Source: Reclinomonas americana ATCC 50394
Lineage: Eukaryota > Jakobida > Jakobea > Jakobida
NCBI GenBank assembly: GCA_048213135.1
Contig: PS015296.1
Location: forward strand, 1-64,000
Direction: 5' to 3'
Length of the DNA: 64,000 bases
In this document: positions 22,435 to 33,463 of the stretch, piece by piece
Numbering within the stretch: the stretch's first letter is position 1
How the letters are laid out: every line of letters starts with the position of its first letter
Made by a program: the position numbers and the translations under genes
Notes under the pieces: generated by a model
Told to the model about the DNA's origin: nothing
Seen by the model: the letters and a program-made list of their open reading frames with translations, nothing else
Database searches by the model: none

Positions 22435-25400
22435 TCAATAATAGCGCAGACGCACATCATCATCCTCGTAGTCGTCCTCCACTACATCAACCTCCTCTGC
22501 GCCGTCGTCGTGGCCGTTGCCGTGCTGCGTGGTCACTTGTCAGCCACAACGAGAAGACAAAGGTGTGATGGTCTTCTGTGACGGCTCACCGGTGTCTGCA
22601 CCAGCTTCTCATCGTTCCAGTCGCCGGAGAACTCGCCGATACCACCCAGCGGCAACAATTCGGTGCTGGTCGGCGCCATTGGTGGGTGCTGCAAAAACAC
22701 ACCGTGCTTGGCGGGTTCGCGCGATTGCGCCTGTGATTTTGTTGGTGGTGTCAGTCATTGTGGCCTAAAGCAAGAGGCGCACGCACACATTCATGCACAC
22801 ACCTTGCCAGCGGCCGGTTGCGCCGGTGGTGCTGGTGCTGGTGCCGGACGCGCCGACTCCTCCGCAATCGCTTCGTTTGCCGCATCCAGCAGTGAAAACT
22901 TCTTCCGCGGTGCAGCTGCTGCTGGTGCCGCCGCCGGCGCTGCTGGTGCGGGGTGGGCCGGCGTGGCCGCCGCCGTCTTGGTGTCGGTGGCCAGCAACAT
23001 GTCGGACATGGTGCGTGCCACTGGTGCTGGCTCGGCGGCCGGCGCCGGTGCGGGCACTGGTGCCGCCGGTGCCAAAAAGTTCATCGCGTGCTTCGCCACC
23101 TTGTTGCCCTCGAGGTCATGCAGCTCCTTCTCTCTTCTGTCGAGTTCGTGCGCGCGTTGCTGGTGTGTGGCGCTCAAAGCCGCCTGAGTCGCGCGCAGAG
23201 GGAGGTGTGAGCCAATCAGTGTACAAGGCACGAGATGCAGTTCAGGCACACACCTCCTGCTCCTTCAGTGCCTTGGTCTTGGCATCGAGTGTACGCTCAC
23301 TGTTGGTGAGGTACCGCTGCCGCTCGTCCAGCTTCTTGCGTTGATCTTCCAATTCTAATTGCGCGTTGGAGAGCTCCACTGTCTGGGCTGCACGCGGAAC
23401 ACAAGCCAGTCAGCATCGCACGTGGCTGCGACAGAGAGACTCTCTCACACACGAGCGCAGACGCAACAAGACACTTCGCTCTCGCGTCGCTCCAGCTCCC
23501 CGAATCTCTGCTTCAGCACATTCTCCTGCTGTCGCAGACCGGCCTCTCGCTCGTCGAGTTCACGTTCCCGCGCTCCACGTGCGTTGGACGCCGAGCTGCG
23601 TGAGCGCTCATGTGCACTGCATTATAAACAGCGCCAGGCAGCACGTGAACAATCGCATCGTGGTCGCTGGGGAGGAGGAGGAGACGCAACGCTTGTTCAT
23701 CCCGCAGCGACTGCTCCAGCGCCGCCACCTTTTGTGTCATCTTCTCCGCCTCCTTGACCTTGTTCTGCAGTGCTGCCGCATCGCTTTGCGCCTGGTGCCA
23801 CTTGAATTCATACTCGGCACGCGATTCCTCGGCCTTGTGCAGCTTGTCGGAGAGTTCATCGATGCGGACCTTCCACGCTGCGCACACGCGGAGTGAGTGA
23901 CGCGAGGGAGAGAGAGGTATTGGAAAATGACACTCAACAGTGCTCGTTGCGCGCCACTTGCGACTTTTGCTTCTCCAACTCTTCCGTGATGATCGCCTTC
24001 AATCGCAGCTCCTCTCGCAGTTGCTGGAGAGAGAGTGAGTCAATGCGCAAAGCGAAGTGATGTGTGTGTGTGCGTGGTACGCAACATGTTCAAGGCGCGA
24101 GATTGTCTCCAGCTCGGCGTACGGCTTGTTGGAGAGTTGCTTCTCCAGCGACGAGAGCTGCACGGCCAGTACAATTGAGTACGCATTCTCATACATAGAC
24201 AACAGCCGCCGTCCAGCTCACACACCTTTTGCAACAGCGCGGCATTCTCCGACTTGTAGCCCTCCAAATCCTCGGCCGTAATGTCGTACTCGTTCTTCAG
24301 GCCCTTCAGCACCTGCTTCAGCTCCAGATTCTTGTTGCGCAGACGCAACACGAGACCCTCCATCTCCTCGACTGAGCGACCGGGATGCGCCGCCTGTCGC
24401 TCAAAGTGCGAGGCCTCACTCTGCAGCTGCTCGACCAGCTTTTGCAGGCGACGACTCTGTGCACCGACACTGGTGAGTGATCCACAGAAAGACAAGGGAG
24501 AAGCAAGAGAGAGGCACACACGCACCTCCGTAAAGTAGGCCTTGAGTTCGGTCTCCAGCTCGCGCACGCGCGTGTGCCGTGTGTCGTTCTTGACTTGCCG
24601 CAACTCCTCCTCGCGGTCGCCGAGCTGCTTCTCCAGCGACCGAATGTGGGCCTTGAGCGACTTGGTGAGGTTGGTCTCCGACGCGGCCTTTTCGTAGCGC
24701 GATCCGGGCTTATGGTCGACCATGGCTCGCGAGTTGAGGATCTCGTCCAGCTGCACCCAACGTGAGGGACGGAGAGAGCACATGTTAAAGCGCACACCAA
24801 ACACGAATAGTACCTCGCGCTCCAGCTTGGCCACATCGCCCTCGGCACGCAGCGCTCGCGTCTTCAAGCGCGTATTCTCCGCCTGCACATCCGACATGCG
24901 CTTCTTGAGCGACTGAATGTCCTCATACATGGTCTCCGCGTCGCGATAAAAGCTCGACGGAATGCGCTTCTTCCGTCTCGTGCGGTCCGAGTCTTCGTAG
25001 TGCGCATCCACAAAGCTCGTGGGCACACGTCGCCCCGTGCTCGCCGCTGCATACATCGTCGCCGTGTGAGACAGACAGACAGACAGACAAACGCGACGTC
25101 CATCATCTTCCGACGAACCGCGAGGTGGCGGCCCTCCTGGGTACGGTGCCGTGGCACTGATCGGCCGACTGCCGCCGCTGCCGGCACTCGGCTGCGGTGC
25201 CGACGAGCGTGACGTGGCACTGATCGGTCGCGATCCACCGCCGCCTCCGCCCGACGCATTCGACGGCGCATACTGCGCACTGATGGGTCGCCGCGCAGGC
25301 GCCGCTCCGCCTGCCGGTGGTCTCGGCGGCTCCGTGCGGAACTGCGCCGTGGCATGCATCGTATCCAGGTGCATACGCCAGTCGGTTCCATTGGGAGCCT

Positions 25401-25538
25401 CGCGCTTGATGGGCGGACCTGATCACACACGGAGGAATGAAGCAGCAGAAGGGTGTTAACAGCAAACGTACAACTTCCTTTGCGCGCGTCAAACAAAGCC
25501 GGCTCCCACTCACCTCCCGATCGGCGTGCGTGCTGCAT
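22435..25538 (-). CDS. Long coiled-coil protein, IQCE-like
   Basis: Thirteen exons sum to 2232 nt (743 residues) in one frame: 25514..25538, 25098..25418, 24814..25046, 24526..24750, 24226..24456, 24086..24157, 23939..24023, 23691..23877, 23468..23616, 23254..23387, 22803..23183, 22590..22688 and 22435..22524. The N-terminus has three RPISA repeats in Gly/Ser/Pro-rich sequence. From about residue 130 a coiled coil runs for 400 residues. Its start (ETMYEDIQSLKKRMSDVQAE), the segment SLKAHIRSLEKQL and the block ELETELKAYFTEV resemble the corresponding part of IQCE, a ciliary protein of the EVC zone that modulates Hedgehog signalling in animals. I see no clear IQ motif. An Ala/Pro-rich linker and a very acidic C-terminus follow. 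Other cilia-associated CCDC proteins are possible. Confidence 0.6.
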
Positions 25539-25829
25539 GTTGGTGAACAAAGTCCGCGTGTGTGTGTGGGAGGAGAGAGAGGTGGGAGAGAGAGAGAGAG
25601 AGAGAGCAATGAGTGTCAAGAGGGGTAGTGAAAACTGATTGGCATGCGCGCATGTCTATATACTTAAGGTGTGACACAAAGCCATGCAGCACACGCGCGC
25701 TGAGTGAGTGCAACAGTGTGTGTGCGTGTGCGTGAGAGAGAGAGCAACACGAAGGAGAGTAAACCAACACGCGCGACTCGCAGCAGTTACCAACATGACA
25801 ACCAACGCACTCCACTCTCCCACTGCACT

Positions 25830-26175
25830 CTGCACACACTCACTCTCACCCCCCACACACACTAACTGCAGCACACACACACACGCACGCACGCACCTGC
25901 ACTGTAAACTCCTCCTCGTCCTCCTCATCCTCCTCATCGACGACCTCCCGCCCACGCGCCGCCGCCGCGCCTTGTGTAGACGCGGCCGAGGCCGTTGCAG
26001 ACGACGGCCGTTTCGCACTCGACGGCCGATGCTGCTGCTGTTGCTGACTCACACGATGCTTGCCACCATCGTCACTCGACTCCGACTCATCATCATCATC
26101 ATCGTTGGTGATAAAGTCGCTGCTGTCGTCGTCAACGCGACCGCTGGGCACTGCGCGTTGGTAACGAGATGCCAT
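25830..26175 (-). CDS. Small acidic low-complexity protein (3' end uncertain)
   Basis: The first exon (25897..26175) encodes 93 residues starting MASRYQRAVPSGR, then Asp/Ser-rich sequence, a Gln run, SSAKRPSS and an acidic block ending EEEFTVQ before a GTGCGT donor. Several acceptors follow; the one giving a short tail (WESGVRWLSCW) with stop near 25790 is the most economical but is not proved. No family recognised. The start codon lies 98 bp from the divergent MGCC gene, so the two probably share a promoter. Confidence 0.5.
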
Positions 26176-26273
26176 TCTCTGAGTGGCCAGTGTGTGTGTG
26201 AGTGCACACTGAATGCGAAACAACAACAACGGAATGAGTCATTGGTCCAACGGTCGACTCGGTCGTCGTCTTA
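26176..26273. promoter_or_regulatory. 98-bp bidirectional promoter
   Basis: The two divergent start codons are only 98 bp apart, so both 5' UTRs and core promoters must fit here. The sequence includes GTGTGTGTGAGTGCACACTGAATG and an AACAACAACAAC run near one start. No TATA box is obvious. Confidence 0.6.
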
Positions 26274-28003
26274 ATGGGGTGCTGTGCATCAAAGGCCTCG
26301 GTCACTGGCAAGAGACCTGCCGCAGTGCAGATCGAGCAGGGCGCGGAACCGGCGTTGCTGCGCGGTCGTGCGCTGCTGGACACGCCACCCAATGAGCGTT
26401 GCGTTGATCGCTCACTGTCGTTGCCTCTCTCAGTCGCTCACTGTCTCGTGTGTACGCGCGCGCGCGCAGGGACAACGGCACGAGCGCTGGACTTTGACGC
26501 ATCGCCGCAGCCGTTGAGGCCACCGTTGGCATCGCATCGCGAGCTGGTCGTTGCGCAGCCGATCCGACCCGCGGAGAGCGATCGTGACAGCGATCGGCCG
26601 CATGAGCGACAGCCGTGTCCAGTGCCCGTGGGCGGCTACGTGGCGAATGAGTGGGGCGAGGAGATCCTCGTGGAGCTGCTGCCGATGCTGGTGGTGCCGG
26701 AGGCCGAGGAGGCGCACGCGGCGTTTGATGTGCGCGTGGAGCCGCGAGACCTTGGCGATCAGGCGATTGATCAGCTGCGGCGGTGCCAGGTGCAGCAGGA
26801 GCAGGAGCTGCAGAGGAGATTTGAGACGCTGCAGGGGCAGTATGAGCATCTGCGCCAGCTGTATGAGGAGTATGAGATGTTTAAGCCGGAGGTGGAGCTG
26901 GCGTCGCCGAATGCGCCGACGTATGAGAGCAACGTGGCGCGTTTGCAGTACTTGTATGAGCGGTATCAGGAGCAGCATCAAATGTTGCGCATCTCTCCAC
27001 TCGTATCTCTCTCCTCGTCGCACGCTCATCACATTCGGCGATTGTTAGATATCACATGGATCAGCGAGACATGGAGCAGCTGCAGGCGTCGTATCACGAG
27101 TTCCGCGCGGATGTGGAGCGGAGAGCGGCCGAGCAGCGGGCGTACAAGCGACAGCTGATGGAGGTGTTGCGAACGGAGCGTGAGCAGCAGGAGTTGGATC
27201 CGCAGCAGCATGCGTCGTCGCAGCAGCGACGGCCGTCGGTGGTGCGTCGACGAGCCATGTCGCCGACCATGAACACCGATCGTGGTGTGGTGCCGTCGCC
27301 CGTGTCGTTCCGCACCACCAGTGCCATGCGCAGCGCGCCACCACCCTCGTCCTCGTCGCCGACGGGCGCCGAAGTAGATGCGGTCGGATTGGACGATGTG
27401 CAGCTGGATGGCTCGTTCTTCCGCTCGCCAGTGGCAGGGGCGGCACCTGGCAGCTACGGCGGCAGCGGCAGTGGCAGCGGCAGTGGCGCACAGGCGGCTG
27501 GCAGTCAGCCAGGCATGTCGCGCGATCTGGCGGCCCTGGTGGTGCCGACGGCGGCCGCCAAGCTGAAACGCTTGCCACCGAAACCCGAAGGCCGGCCGCC
27601 GCTCTCACCGTACCAACCGAGCCCGCAGGCGACAGAGGAGCGCACACGACAAGTAGTGTCTCCCACCTCGGTGTGGGACGGATCGCCGCCACGGCAGCCG
27701 ACACCACCCACCGGACTCGACGCCGACGACACGAAGAACACGCCGACCATGCTGGCCGTCGATCTTCGTCTGCTGCGTGGCCTCGCGCAGCCGCATCGAG
27801 ACCCCGTCATTCGCGTTTACATTAGTTCCACGGAGCACGTTGAGGTGAGGCGGGAGCGATTGATCGCCCTTTTTTTCATTCGCTGACGCTGATCCGCGCA
27901 GGTCCGGCTCCGCTCCACGACTTCGTCGCCTGTCCATTATCATCTCCCGTCCACTGTTATTCAAGCTGTGGCTGCCACTGCAGCGACACATGAGGACAAG
28001 TAA
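26274..28003 (+). CDS. Acylated-N-terminus coiled-coil protein, unknown
   Basis: Exons 26274..26397, 26470..26983, 27049..27844 and 27902..28003 join to 511 residues. The protein begins MGCCASKASV, a textbook N-myristoylation site (Gly2, Ser6) with two adjacent Cys for palmitoylation, so it should be held on a membrane. Residues about 115-275 form a Gln/Glu-rich coiled coil (QLRRCQVQQEQELQRRFETL region), followed by a basic RRPSVVRRRAMSPTM patch and a Ser/Pro/Gly-rich linker with proline-directed sites. The C-terminus has MLAVDLRLLRGLAQPHRDPV and ends in HEDK. The first two introns begin GTTGCG and both close in frame. I do not recognise the family. It could be a membrane-tethered scaffold. 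Confidence 0.7.
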
Positions 28004-28087
28004 TGAACTCCGCATGCCTCGTTCTTTAACAACGAAACCAAAGTTGTCCTTTGATCCCGCACCCTCTCTTCTACGTATCGATCTTCA

Positions 28088-29162
28088 ATGACGAGCACAC
28101 CTCGCTACCTGGCACTGGTGCGCGACCTGCCCGACTCCTTCGCCTCGGCATGCCTCAAGGCACCCGAGTACGCCGACAGCGGCGACTTGGACTTGGCGCT
28201 GGCACGCGAGCAGCACTCCGCGTACGAGAAGGCACTGCGCACACGACTGCCAGCGGCGCACGAGCTGGAGATGATTGCATTGCCGGCCGATGAAGCCTTC
28301 CCCGACTGCGTGTTTGTGGAGGACGCCGTGGTGGCGGTGGGACCACGCCTGCTCTTTGCGTGTCGCAGTGGAGCGCCCTCACGACAAGGCGAGTCGCATG
28401 CGGTGATGGAGGCACTGTGTACGCGCCTGCAGCCGACACACTCGGTCGTGGTGTCGCGCTGCGAGGAGCCAGGCACCATGGATGGTGGCGATGTGATGCA
28501 GGTGACTCTGGAGCCTGCGCATTGGCGGCACGCAGAGGGGAGCGATGAGCAGCGACCGTGGCGAACGTGGATCTTTGTGGGTCTTTCGGAGCGCACCAAC
28601 GAGGCCGGTTTCGCGCAACTGCAGCACGCTGTGGCCGACGCCTTTCGTGATCCCACGGCCGAGTCAGCCGCGGCGCATGTCAGTGTGCTGGCGGTGCACA
28701 ATGGCAGCGACTCGTTCTTGCATCTCAAGTCGGCGGTGACGTATGCCGGTCCCGAGGTCGGTTTCGTGGTGGCCTCGTGCGAGGAGTCGCAGGCGGTGTT
28801 CCGTGCCATGAAGCGGGCAGTGGAGGTGTCGGGCGACGCGGTTCCCGCTGGCTTCTGGAAGCACGTCGAGGTGCCGGATTTGACGGCCACGAATGGTTTG
28901 TTGTTGCAGAGAAGGCAAAGGGTTTACCCTTCGTTGTGTACTCACACGTGTTTCCTTTTCCCCCTCCTCGGCAGTCGTGCGCATCGGCAACGTGGTGTTC
29001 TTCCACGAGAACTTCCCGGCGTCGGCCGCGATTTTGGAAAAGGCAGTGCGCGACGCTGGACTCGAACCGTGCGCCCTGAACCACTCCGAGATGAACAAGG
29101 CCAACGCCGCACTCACCTGCTCCTCGGTGGTCATCGACTTGCAGTACGGTCGGCGACTGTAA
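28088..29162 (+). CDS. DDAH: Dimethylarginine dimethylaminohydrolase
   Basis: Two exons (28088..28895 and 28975..29162) give 331 residues. Conserved blocks are in order: PDCVFVEDAVVAVG (Asp of the substrate lid), EPGTMDGGDVM, LHLKSAVTYAG with the catalytic His, and ALTCSSVVID with the catalytic Cys near the C-terminus. This is the pentein-fold DDAH family, which hydrolyses N-omega-methylated arginines to citrulline and methylamines and so removes natural inhibitors of NO synthases. Animal DDAH is about 285 residues; here an N-terminal and central expansion adds about 45. Arginine deiminase is less likely because of the LTC-[CS]-S context. The protein has no signal peptide and is presumably cytosolic. 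Confidence 0.92.
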
Positions 29163-29290
29163 AAACACTCCCGACGATTTTTTTTTGACCTTCATTCCAC
29201 ACACACAGTCTTCCTCTCGCCATGCACATACACACACGCACGCACTCACGCACGTGTGCTTTCGTTGTTCTCATCGCGCCCATCGCTGGT

Positions 29291-30664
29291 TCAGAGGAAT
29301 GGCAGTCTGTCGCCCGGCAGCATGTCCTCCTCGATGCCGTTCTCATCAATGATGGTGGTGCGCACCACGCCGCCCGACGATCCGTCGCGGCTCATGGCCA
29401 GCGAGAGTGCTGTCAAGTGTGAGAAGAGTGAGTGAGTGGCGAGAAGCGTGGTGGGGTGGCGCCCGAGTGACAAACCCTGCTGCACAAAGTCCTTGGCTTC
29501 TTGCCGTGACATGCTGGGGCGGAAGTTGGCATCGCAGAAACCGTAGATGTACGAGGAACCGGAGCCGCCAATGGAGAAGGGTTGACGGACGAGCGAGCCG
29601 CCGAGGTTGATTGACCACACCGAACCACCGTCGTACTTGTCCCAGCCGGCGCAAATGATGCCAGCCATCAGCTGGTCCTTGTACTTGTAGCAAAAGCCCT
29701 GGCCAGAGACGAGGTGAGACAGAGCGGGGAGGTAAAGAACAGGAAGCAAAAGCGTTACCTGGAAGAGCGCAGCAGCCTCCTTGACACGCGGCTCCTCACG
29801 CAGTTCCATCCTGCATGCCACAACGCCGTGAGCAACTTACACATCACACCCATGCATACATGACCTCCGCAACTTGTGCATCGACAACTGCAGTCGTACA
29901 ATGTCAGAGATGGCTTGCGTGTCGGCGGCCGAGCCCGAGCGGCAGCAGTAGATGCTCTTGGCGACCGGCGTGATCTGCACACATTACAGTGAGCGACTGC
30001 TCGGTGGAGAAACACAGTATATGTAGAGGGGCGAACCTTGCGCGACACGCGGTTGGCCACATAGGTGCCTGTCGGTCACAGTGAGTAACGAGCGAATGGT
30101 GGAATGCGCAGTCAGAGAGTGAGTGTACCTGTTGATGTTCGCGAGTCGGCGCCCATCACCACACCACCGTCAAACTCCACCGCCATAATGGACGTCTGTG
30201 TGCAGAGAGAGAGAGAAGAGAGAAGAGAGTGAGTGGCCAATGAGAAGAATCGTCGCATACAACCAATTTGCACTCTCTCTCAAGTCTCTTGTCTCTTGTC
30301 TCTCTCTCACGCACACACGCAAAGGAGGAGACTGCTCACGGTGTGCACAGACAGTGAGTGGCACAGACATGCACACACACGCGCGCTTGAGTGAACAAGG
30401 AGGGATTCGCGCCATGCCCAACCTCACACACACACTCTCTTGTCTTTGCACACTAGATGTGTGTGTCTCTGACGCAACTCCCATGGAATGCGGCTTGCTC
30501 CACTCATGATCGAGATCGTCGAGGGTGAGCTGCGAGGGTGTGTCGACCATGCCCGCCATCTTTTGCGCGGCAATCGAGGCCGATGGACCTGTCGAAGCGG
30601 TGGCCAGTGCGGCGCCGATCTCGCGGTCGCGGCGAGGACGCATCAGCGGATCCGTGAACTCCAT
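29291..30664 (-). CDS. PSMB6: 20S proteasome beta1 (PSMB6/Pre3) subunit
   Basis: Seven exons (30479..30664, 30129..30195, 30037..30068, 29874..29974, 29759..29810, 29476..29698, 29291..29409) sum to 780 nt, 259 residues. A 61-residue propeptide ends in Gly, and the mature chain starts TSIMAVEFDGGVV, so the autocatalytic Gly-Thr1 bond falls exactly on the first splice junction. Asp17 (GADSR), Lys33 (RVSRK) and the GSGSSYIYGFCDA and RDGSSGGVVR motifs are present, all required in active beta subunits. The CRSGSAADTQAI block and the basic residues in the S1 region match the caspase-like beta1 subunit rather than beta2 or beta5. The long Ala/Asp-rich propeptide is removed during assembly. Confidence 0.95.
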
Positions 30665-31125
30665 TTGTGTCTCAGTGGTTGACAAGAGATTGGCGGCTGG
30701 ACAACTCGAGAAGGACAAGTGGGAGAAACGAAGGCAATGCCGTGCGCTGTGCTGGTGTGGATAGTGTGCGCTGTAGTTGGAGGCGCGCGGTTCACCGTTT
30801 GCTTTTGTTGGGCGTGCAGCGCGGGGTCTGCTTTGATCAACGTCGACGTCGCGATGTTGCAGTTCTCCTCCTCATCGCAGGTGGATGCAGACACGTACAT
30901 GCGTGACCTCGCTACTGCAATGTACTGAAGCCGAGGCAGCAAGCAGGAGACAGCTGCGTTGCATCTCATCGACGTCGACTGCAGAATGCGACGTTGCACC
31001 TGCAGTGGCCTTTTGCAAGCCGCGCAGCAGCACGATTGCTTGCTCAACACAAGGCGCTCTCACTAACGATCATGCAACTCGCAGCTTCCTGTCATTATCA
31101 GCTGTAGGACAACTCTCAACTCATC
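30665..31125. other. Divergent intergenic region
   Basis: 461 bp between the proteasome and aminopeptidase start codons. No additional gene is supported; the region probably holds both promoters. Confidence 0.6.
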
Positions 31126-33383
31126 ATGCGACTCATTGCGCGATGCATGCGTGCGTTCAGCACAGTGCCAACGGCCTACACGCCCGCAGCTCGTTGTGTC
31201 CCTCGCCTTCCTCTCACCTCACCCTCCTCTCTCTCTGACACGTCAACGCAGCTTTCCCATGGGTCTTTGAGACGCAACGACTGACTGTGCGAGTCACCAC
31301 CGATGCACCTGCAGCTCCGCCCTCGAGCTCCGACGCGATCGAGTCGCACGTGAAGACGGAGAAATCGTGGCCGGTGCCAGTTGCGATGCATTCATTGATG
31401 AATGGAAGCAGCGATCGGGCGCCTAACTGACTCCGCGCGCGTAGATCGGTCGCCTATCGCTCATGCAACCGTCGGCTGAGCCTCGCGACGTGTTTGCCGC
31501 GGTGAGTGCACGCGCGCCCGCGGCCTCCGATAAGGAGAAAGAGTCCAAGGTGACTGCGGAGGCTGCACGGCGATTGGCGCATGCGCTGGTGTCGCGGACG
31601 AGAGCGTTGAAGGCGACCGCGCTGCATGTGCAACTGCCGGCGGAGATGGCGCAGAATGAGGCTGCCTTTGCGGGCTTTGTTGAGGTATATTGTTGTTGCT
31701 CTTGTTGCTGCTGTCGACGCCAGTGAGTTGATGCCGTGCGATATGCAGAGTGCCGTGTTGTCCAACTGGAGTTTTGAGAGACACAAGGTCTGCTCTCTCC
31801 CTCTCTCTGTGTTCATTGTGGCTGACGTTTATCTGCACAGACCAAGCCCGACGCGCAGCCGACGTACGTCAACAATGTGAATGTGAGTGTGCCGTCGAGC
31901 GTGGACCAGGCGCGCTTGCAGCATATCGTGCAGGTCAGTGTGCTTCCTCCCGTCTGCGATCGCGCACAAGCACACTCTTATCGGTGTTGACTGCCAGGAA
32001 GCATCGGTGATCGCCGAAGGAACCTTGGTGGCGCGGGCGGCTGCAGTTGCGTGTGTAATGCACCCTTGGGAAAGACGACAACTCGCTCACTCAACTCCCC
32101 TGCAGAATGAGCGTGCCGACGTGGCGACTCCCGAGTGGTTTGAGAATGCGGCGCGCGATCTCGTCGCACACTTCCCGCAGGAGCTTTCTGTGCGAGTGGT
32201 CAGCGCCGACGAGCTGGCCAGCATGGGAGCCAATCTCATCCTGGCTGTGGGTCAGGTGCGGTGGCGTGAGGCCTGTGCCTCCTTTCATTCCTTTATTTTG
32301 ATGGACGGCATGTGTCGCAGGCTGCCACAGTTGCGCCGCGCATTGTCATCCTGGAGTACAAGTCGGGCGACAAGAGCGCCTCGTCCAGCAGCGAGCCACC
32401 ACTGTGCTTCATTGGCAAGGTACGCGCGCGAATGTGGTAATGGCCTCTCTCGGCATCGGTGGCGACTGACTCTGTCTTTGAGTAGGGCATCACCTTTGAC
32501 ACTGGCGGCCTCAACCTGAAGGTGTGTTTGCCTCTAATGCCAAACCCCTCTCCTGCTCCCTCTCTCATGTGGTGCGCGCAGCCGACCGGCTCCATGGAGA
32601 CCATGTACCTCGACTGCGGCGGTGCGTCGGCCGTGCTCGGCACCATGTATGCGCTGGCCAAGTTGCGACCACAGTTGAAGACACCGATCATCGGCGCCAT
32701 GGCACTGGCCGAGAACGCCATTGACGCACGCTCGTACAAGCCGCACACCATTCTCCACTCGCTGAAGGGGCTCACTGTTGAAGTCGGCAACACCGACGCC
32801 GAAGGTTAGTTTTTTCTCGTCGCAGTGTTGACTGTCGTGATTCTCAACTCGTGCACAGGCCGCCTGTGTCTGGCGGACACCATGACACTCCTGCAGCGCG
32901 ACTACAAACCCAAGGAGCTGGTGGAAATGTCGACACTCACCGGCGCCTGTGTGGTGGCCCTCGGCGACCAGACGGCCGGCCTGTTCGCGAACAACGATCA
33001 GTTGGTGAGCAGTTTGCAGGCCGCCTCCGAGGCCAGTGGCGAGGCGGTGTGGAGGCTGCCCATTATGCGCGGTCACCGCGAGGAGATCACGCGTCACGAC
33101 AACTGTGACCTGAACTCCACGGGCAAGTCGCGCTTCGGAGGCGCCTCCACCGCTGCCGCGTTCCTCGAATGCTTTGTCGACGAGGGTGTTCGATGGGCGC
33201 ACATTGACATTGCCGGTGAGTGGCGAGCGGCACGAGTGAGATGTTTTCCATGGCTGACTTGTGTGTGCGTGGACAGGACCGGCCATGGCCTCGGCACCGC
33301 AGGCGTGGATCCCCAAGAACGGCACCGGGTTCGGCGTGCACCTGATGATGCGCTACCTGCTGAACGAGCATCGACAGGCGTAA
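31126..33383 (+). CDS. Leucyl aminopeptidase, peptidase family M17
   Basis: Twelve exons (31126..31192, 31252..31379, 31445..31684, 31749..31787, 31841..31933, 31998..32045, 32106..32255, 32321..32419, 32486..32521, 32582..32804, 32859..33215, 33277..33383) sum to 1587 nt, 528 residues. Catalytic elements are IGK|GITFDTGG (metal-binding Lys and Asp), MYLDCGGA (Asp), NTDAEGR (Asp, Glu and catalytic Arg) and PLAEN-like ALAENAIDARSYKP. M17 enzymes are hexameric two-metal exopeptidases that release N-terminal Leu and other residues. The residue before the second metal-site Asp is Tyr-Leu, where bacterial PepA has Lys-Tyr. The N-terminus (MRLIARCMRAFSTVPTAY) is basic and amphipathic, suggesting mitochondrial import. 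Introns 2 and 6 have GTTGCG donors. Confidence 0.93.
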
Positions 33384-33463
33384 GCGGGGAACATTTTCTT
33401 CTCGCATGCGTGCATTTTTTTCTTTTTTCGCCTGTCACACAACACAACAACAACAAAAAACGA

